Source: SIG440 sp045578305 (GTDB taxonomy: Bacteria > Bacillota > Clostridia > Monoglobales > Monoglobaceae). From it: a stretch of DNA of 64,000 bases. Made by a program: the position numbers and the translations under genes. The notes beneath the pieces were generated by a model. It had not been told where the DNA came from, searched no databases, and was given only the letters and a program-made list of their open reading frames with translations. The DNA lies in the NCBI GenBank assembly GCA_045578305.1, contig JAZNKA010000051.1, forward strand, positions 1-64,000, given 5' to 3'. Position 1 is the first letter of the stretch; each line of letters begins with the position of its first letter. Shown here piece after piece: positions 59,972 to 64,000 of this stretch.

Positions 59972-59985
59972 GTCCGTTGACGGAC
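59972..59985. promoter_or_regulatory. Dyad GTCCGT-TG-ACGGAC upstream of the CDF exporter
   Basis: Perfect 6-bp arms with 2-bp centre, near a TTGACA-like element (59961-59966) and 44 bases before the CDF start. It may be a metal-responsive operator; ligand unknown. Confidence 0.45.
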
Positions 59986-60028
59986 TTGTTGCGGCGCAAA
60001 ATTATAATGCAGACACAAAGAGGGATTT

Positions 60029-60928
60029 ATGAAAACGGAAAAAAATATTTTAATTGCATTTTTTCTTAATTTAGCATTTTCGGTTTTTGAATTTGTTGGC
60101 GGAATTTTCACAGGGAGTGTAGCAATCATTTCTGATGCACTGCATGACATAGGTGATGCGACAAGTATAGGGATATCGTATTTTCTGGAGAAAAAGAGCA
60201 AGAAAAAGCCTGACGAAAAATATACTTACGGATATACAAGGTATTCTGTCATCGGTGCGTTTGTTACTACATTGATATTGCTTTTGGGCTCAATTGTCGT
60301 TATTTACAATGCGATAAACAGAATTATTCATCCTGAAGCAATCAATTATGAGGGAATGATAGTTTTTGCGGCCATTGGTGTATGTGTCAATTTTGCGGCG
60401 GCATTTATCACTCGAGAGGGGGACTCGCTCAACCAAAAGGCGGTAAACCTTCATATGCTTGAGGATGTGTTTGGATGGATTGTAGTGTTGGTCGGCGCGG
60501 TTGTTATGAAGTTCACCGATTTTGGCATTATTGACCCGATTATGTCCATCGGCGTTGCGGTGTTTATCTTCATCAATGCTGTCGGAAACTTAAAAGAAAT
60601 TTTTGAACTTTTCCTTGAAAAAACGCCTTGCAGTATAGAGGTTGAAGAAATAAAGAAGCATATTTTAGGCATCGAAGAAGTAATCGGAGTCCACCATATC
60701 CATATATGGAGCCTTGACGGTGAGAGCAATTATGCTACAATGCATATAGTGACAAATGGTGATTCGCATGAGGTAAAAGAAAAAGTCCGTGCCGAGCTGA
60801 AAGAGCATGGCATTTGCCATGCGACGCTTGAACTTGAGACAGAGGGTGAACATTGCCACGAAGAATGTTGTCGGGTGGGCGAGGCTTCTTTTTCTGGACA
60901 TCATCACCATCACCACCATCATCATTAA
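60029..60928 (+). CDS. Cation diffusion facilitator with a nine-histidine tail
   Basis: 299 residues. CDF antiporter exporting Zn or similar ions. Six membrane helices; metal sites DALHDIGD in TM2 and HMLEDVFGW in TM5 (H/D-x3-D type), plus a C-terminal cytoplasmic ferredoxin-like domain (HHIHIWSLDGESNYATMHIV). The tail after residue 265 has EHCHEECC and ends in nine consecutive His (291-299), a natural metal-binding tail encoded by CAT/CAC. A dyad precedes the gene. Likely a zinc or cobalt exporter. Confidence 0.93.
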   Translation: MKTEKNILIAFFLNLAFSVFEFVGGIFTGSVAIISDALHDIGDATSIGISYFLEKKSKKKPDEKYTYGYTRYSVIGAFVTTLILLLGSIVVIYNAINRIIHPEAINYEGMIVFAAIGVCVNFAAAFITREGDSLNQKAVNLHMLEDVFGWIVVLVGAVVMKFTDFGIIDPIMSIGVAVFIFINAVGNLKEIFELFLEKTPCSIEVEEIKKHILGIEEVIGVHHIHIWSLDGESNYATMHIVTNGDSHEVKEKVRAELKEHGICHATLELETEGEHCHEECCRVGEASFSGHHHHHHHHH

Positions 60929-60963
60929 GGCGTGCCGCAAAAGAAAAGGATTGATATTCAGGG

Positions 60964-61707
60964 ATGAAAAAGAGGATATACAAAATTTTTGAGTTTTTGA
61001 AAAACATTTTGTTTCCGCCAAAGTGTGTATTTTGCGAAAGAATACTCGAGCCAAACCAAGACGTCAGAGTTTGCGGTGATTGCAGTAGAGAGATAGAGTT
61101 TTGCTCGGAATTGGTTTGTTGTGAAAAGTGCGGAAAACCCATAGTGGGATTTGGCGAAAAAAAGATTTGTTACTTTTGCCTGAACCACAGTCCAAAGTAT
61201 TTTGACAGGATAGTTTCGGCATTTGTTTATGATGGAATTGTCAAAAAAGCTGTTGTAAGATATAAGACAAAGGGACTTTCGGGACATTGCGAGGTGTTTT
61301 CGACTTGTCTTGCGGCGAGAATTTTTGAAGAATATCCAAAATTCAAATTTGACTTTTTGTGCGGAGTTTTGCCACACAACAAAAATACCGATTTTGACCA
61401 GGTGCAGCTTTTGTGCAAAAAGCTTTCTTCAAAACTGGATTTGCCGTATAGGGATGATTTGTTTGCAAGAACCCGAAAAACTTCAAAACAGAGTGGGCTT
61501 AATTTTAAAAAACGTCTTGAAAATGTAAAGGGAAGCATTGAGGTAAAGGAATGGAAGAAAGTCGAGGGCAAAACAATACTCTTGATTGATGATGTCTGTA
61601 CCACACGTGCAACAATTATTGAATACTCGCGTGCACTTAAAAAGGCAGGAGCAAAACGTGTATATGCGGCAACGGTTGCAACTACTGTAAAAAACAATAA
61701 AAGTTAA
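60964..61707 (+). CDS. comF: ComF family phosphoribosyltransferase-like protein
   Basis: 247 residues. N-terminal zinc-finger cysteines (CVFCERIL, CGDCSREIEFC, CCEKCG, CYFC) and a C-terminal PRT fold with TILLIDDVCTTRATIIEYSRALKKAGAKRVYAATVATT (PRPP loop). ComF takes part in DNA uptake across the membrane in B. subtilis. Here a ComEA-like gene is about 55 kb away, and no other com genes are adjacent. The start has a weak ribosome site (AAAAGGA at 13 bases). Confidence 0.92.
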   Translation: MKKRIYKIFEFLKNILFPPKCVFCERILEPNQDVRVCGDCSREIEFCSELVCCEKCGKPIVGFGEKKICYFCLNHSPKYFDRIVSAFVYDGIVKKAVVRYKTKGLSGHCEVFSTCLAARIFEEYPKFKFDFLCGVLPHNKNTDFDQVQLLCKKLSSKLDLPYRDDLFARTRKTSKQSGLNFKKRLENVKGSIEVKEWKKVEGKTILLIDDVCTTRATIIEYSRALKKAGAKRVYAATVATTVKNNKS

Positions 61708-61732
61708 AAATATAATTATAAATATTATTCCC

Positions 61733-61879
61733 TTGTTAATTTGGGTTATATATTTCAAATTAACCTCTGTGTCCGAAAAGATATATTTTCTTATGCCTGT
61801 TGAAGTTATAACTGCTTCTTTGATTATAATTGCGATTTGTATTATTACTCGCTTGGTTATACACAAGTTAAGAAATTAA
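61733..61879 (+). CDS. Possible small hydrophobic peptide, low confidence
   Basis: An open frame of 48 residues from TTG 61733 (LLIWVIYFKL, then ITASLIIIAICIITRLVIHKLRN) encodes two likely membrane spans and a basic end, but there is no ribosome site at its start, and the frame stays open upstream to a stop near 61687. The DNA is clearly more AT-rich than the genes around it. It may be a small membrane protein, or the tail of a decayed gene. Confidence 0.3.
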   Translation: MLIWVIYFKLTSVSEKIYFLMPVEVITASLIIIAICIITRLVIHKLRN

Positions 61880-61940
61880 AATACAGTCATCTAGATCGTT
61901 TACTGATTCTATGCGACTTTTTGAAAGGCGGTTAAATAGT

Positions 61941-62738
61941 GTGAAGAAATGTCGAATAACTGTAGTGAGAATGGCGCGTTATGACGATTTGATAGAAAAA
62001 TACGAAAATCCAATAGAAAATGCCTGTAATTTGAAAGAAGGCCAGGTCTTTGTTGCAAACGGATGGGAAAAGCCCGAGGGATTGTGTAACAGTGCGTGGG
62101 AAAGTATGTCCTCTTTTGTGATGGCGTTGTCCCATGGAGGCGAAAACTTGTACGATGGCTGGATGAAAAATAAAAAGTCTGCAATGATTTCGTGTAATGA
62201 TGGATTCAGACCGGTAAGCTTCTACATTGAGGCGCTTGATGAAGAGTCTGGCGCAGATAGTTTTAAAATCAGGGAAATGGCACCCGAAGATAATGCCGCG
62301 GTTGCTGAACTTGTCAGGACAAACCTAAAAAAGCATAATCTTGACATTCCCGGAACGGTGTATTTTGATTCTTCCCTGGATAACCTTTGCGAATTTTATT
62401 CCGACAACAAAAAACGAGGATATTATGTGCTTACGGACAAGAGTGAGCGAATTGTAGGTGGAATTGGTCTTGCGGAATTTGCTCATTTTGAAGATTGTGC
62501 CGAGCTTCAGAAATTATATTTGGACGATTCGGTAAAGGGCTTGGGTCTTGGATACAGACTTATAAAGTTTGTAGAAGACAAAATGATGGAAAAAGGTTAT
62601 AAGGCGTCATATCTTGAGACTCACGACAATCTTAAAGCTGCGATTCATATTTATGAAAAAAGCGGATATTCAAAAATAGAGCGTCCAGGTGAAGTTGTTC
62701 ATGGAGCAATGACAGATTTCTTTTATAAAAAACTTTAA
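61941..62738 (+). CDS. TIGR04076 domain fused to a GNAT acetyltransferase
   Basis: 265 residues from GTG 61941 (AAAGGCGG 8-9 bases upstream); the frame is open further but this start matches the domain's usual MKKCRITVVR. Residues 1-100 match the TIGR04076 family (RYDDLIEKYEN, C-NLKEGQVFVANGWEKPEGLCNSAWESM, FVMALSHGG, MISCNDGFRPVSFYIE), of unknown function. Residues 108-265 form a GNAT fold (IREMAPEDNAAVAELV, then RIVGGIGLAEF and KGLGLGYRLIKFVEDKMMEKGYK for acetyl-CoA, AAIHIYEKSGYSKIER). The fusion suggests that the first domain supplies substrate binding for N-acetylation. No close analogue is recalled. Confidence 0.88.
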   Translation: MKKCRITVVRMARYDDLIEKYENPIENACNLKEGQVFVANGWEKPEGLCNSAWESMSSFVMALSHGGENLYDGWMKNKKSAMISCNDGFRPVSFYIEALDEESGADSFKIREMAPEDNAAVAELVRTNLKKHNLDIPGTVYFDSSLDNLCEFYSDNKKRGYYVLTDKSERIVGGIGLAEFAHFEDCAELQKLYLDDSVKGLGLGYRLIKFVEDKMMEKGYKASYLETHDNLKAAIHIYEKSGYSKIERPGEVVHGAMTDFFYKKL

Positions 62739-62758
62739 TGTAACAAGAGGATAAAAAT

Positions 62759-64000
62759 ATGATTGAAAAAATTGTAGGAAATATAAACAATGCACTTTAT
62801 ACATATGTACTTATAATTATGCTGATAGGCTGTGGGCTATATTTCACTTTTAGAATGAAGTTTGTTCAGTTCAGACTTTTGGGACAGCAGATTAAAGCGG
62901 TGACGGACAAGCCAAAGGATGGCAAAGGGGTTTCGTCTTTTCAGGCCTTGATGGTTTCTACTGCGTCGCGTGTGGGGACAGGAAATATCATAGGGGTCTC
63001 GACAGCAATTTGCCTTGGTGGTTTTGGTTCGGTCTTTTGGATGTGGATTGTTGCCATAATCGGTGGCGCTTCTGCTTTTGTTGAAAGCACGCTTGCCCAG
63101 ATTTACAAGAGAAAGGGCCCTGACGGATGGTATGGTGGACCCGCATATTACATAGAAACGGCTTTTAAGTCAAGATGGATTGCGATATTATTTTCGGTAT
63201 TCCTTATCCTGACATACGGATTTGGATTTAATATGCTTGCGTCATACAACCTGCAGTCCACTTTTTCTCCATACGGATTTTATGACCCCAAGTACAGTCC
63301 GTGGATTATAGGCTTTGTTCTGGCGGCGTTGGTGGGTTACTGCCTTTTTGGCGGCGGAAAGCGAATAGCCAAAGTAAGCAGCTTTTTGGTGCCTGTTATG
63401 GGCGTTATTTACATAGCTGTAGCAATTTTTATTATGATTTTGAATGTATCGTCATTGCCGTATGTTTTCACAAGAATTTTTACCGAAGCCTTTGATTTGA
63501 AAGCTGTATTCGGCGGATTTAGCGGCTCTTGTGTTATGTATGGTATAAAAAGAGGCCTTTTCAGCAACGAGGCAGGTGTGGGCTCGGCACCAAATGCTTC
63601 GGCATCGGCAGAGGTTTCGCATCCTGCAAAGCAGGGACTTGTACAGATTTTATCGGTATTTCTGGATACCCTTCTGGTTTGCTCGGCAACTGCATTTATG
63701 TGTATGTGCTCTGGTGTGGAGCCAACAAAAGAGCTTTCGGGAGCGCCGTATGTTCAGTTGACGTTAAAATCGGTTTTAGGAGACTTCGGCCCGATTTTTA
63801 TCACAGTTGCAATGGTTCTTTTTGCTTTTACGACGCTTTTAGGAAACCTTTATTATGTTGACCAGAGCCTTTTCTTTATGCTGAAGAAAAAACCCGGTAA
63901 GCTTGGAATGTGCACATATTACATTATAGCATCGCTTATTATTTTTGTTGGGGCGGGGCTTAGCGCAGATTTGCTTTGGAGCATTGCGGATATAACTATG
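62759..64000 (+). CDS. Alanine or glycine:cation symporter (AGCS), cut by the window edge
   Basis: 414 codons from ATG 62759 (AAGAGGA upstream) without a stop by the window end. AGCS proteins import alanine or glycine with Na or H. STASRVGTGNIIGVSTAICLGG (TM2 region) and the signature RGLFSNEAGVGSAPNASASAEVSHPAKQG are present. About nine membrane helices are seen before the edge; full members have about 450 residues. It follows the TIGR04076-GNAT gene by 20 bases, so co-transcription is likely. Confidence 0.93.
   Translation, partial: MIEKIVGNINNALYTYVLIIMLIGCGLYFTFRMKFVQFRLLGQQIKAVTDKPKDGKGVSSFQALMVSTASRVGTGNIIGVSTAICLGGFGSVFWMWIVAIIGGASAFVESTLAQIYKRKGPDGWYGGPAYYIETAFKSRWIAILFSVFLILTYGFGFNMLASYNLQSTFSPYGFYDPKYSPWIIGFVLAALVGYCLFGGGKRIAKVSSFLVPVMGVIYIAVAIFIMILNVSSLPYVFTRIFTEAFDLKAVFGGFSGSCVMYGIKRGLFSNEAGVGSAPNASASAEVSHPAKQGLVQILSVFLDTLLVCSATAFMCMCSGVEPTKELSGAPYVQLTLKSVLGDFGPIFITVAMVLFAFTTLLGNLYYVDQSLFFMLKKKPGKLGMCTYYIIASLIIFVGAGLSADLLWSIADITM

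Noticed and set aside
62739..62758. Glycine riboswitch before the AGCS symporter
   Set aside because: The gap is only 20 bases, too short for any riboswitch; the gene appears to be read through from upstream.
1..64000. CRISPR array, tRNA or rRNA genes, prophage or intact insertion sequence
   Set aside because: I saw no regularly spaced repeats, no cloverleaf-like or rRNA-like stretches, and no integrase or transposase frame.

Overview
The window looks like chromosome of a low-GC, endospore-forming anaerobe of the class Clostridia (Firmicutes). Sporulation and germination genes (spoIID, a spoVB-type flippase, a GerS-like lipoprotein next to alr, a CotJC-like manganese catalase) point to a spore former. 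Reverse rubrerythrin with ferritin and a PerR-type regulator points to an anaerobe. Several small families typical of Clostridia are present (DUF6062, DUF6472, DUF6106, CD1247-type). Genus cannot be fixed from the sequence. I found no rRNA, tRNA, CRISPR array, prophage or intact insertion sequence. The window is mostly ordinary core chromosome, with unusual fusions and regulatory sites scattered through it.

Layout. 0-5.3 kb: an edge-cut secreted protein diverging from a small Xre repressor, a REP-like repeat, a ZIP transporter, and several small genes, two of which carry forespore-sigma-like promoters. 5.3-10.8 kb (minus): cysE-cysS-mrnC, a YitT family protein, the split transketolase pair and a DUF6472 protein. 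11-17 kb (plus): glycosyltransferase, DUF6106, a fused AcpS-NnrD protein, GerS-like lipoprotein, alr, the ndoAI-ndoA toxin-antitoxin pair and a secreted protein. 17-21.1 kb (minus): ftsH, a MATE transporter and ispE. 21.3-23.3 kb: two tandem cyclophilins, the second with S-layer homology domains. 23.3-32.8 kb (minus): DUF1846, a heterodimeric ABC exporter with an AraC regulator, and addB without addA. 33-43.2 kb (plus): a complete glycogen cluster (GH13, glgB, glgC, glgD, glgA, glgP). 43.2-44.5 kb (minus): rpsF-ssb-rpsR with a likely S6:S18 leader.

44.5-49.9 kb (plus): spoIID, a cytidylate-kinase-like protein, a SpoVB-type flippase, a GT2 enzyme and a GT-C-like membrane protein. 49.9-53.5 kb (minus): polysaccharide deacetylase, M23 peptidase, CpXC protein and metA. 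53.7-58.1 kb (plus): rpsU-yqeY, yqeG, an endonuclease IV homologue, a prolidase, efp and a CD1247-type protein. 58.2-59.9 kb: perR-reverse rubrerythrin-ferritin oxidative-stress set. 59.9-64 kb: CDF metal exporter with a nine-histidine tail, comF, a TIGR04076-GNAT fusion and an edge-cut AGCS amino-acid symporter.

The points most worth a second look are the AcpS-NnrD fusion that lacks the NnrE epimerase, the TIGR04076-GNAT fusion, two places where a terminator hairpin also supplies the ribosome binding site of the next gene, a family of near-identical TGTGACAAA hairpins used as terminators, a set of look-alike forespore-type promoters (one with no gene behind it), and an AddB with a degenerate Walker A and no AddA beside it. 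No single locus stands out as a clearly new multi-gene system.
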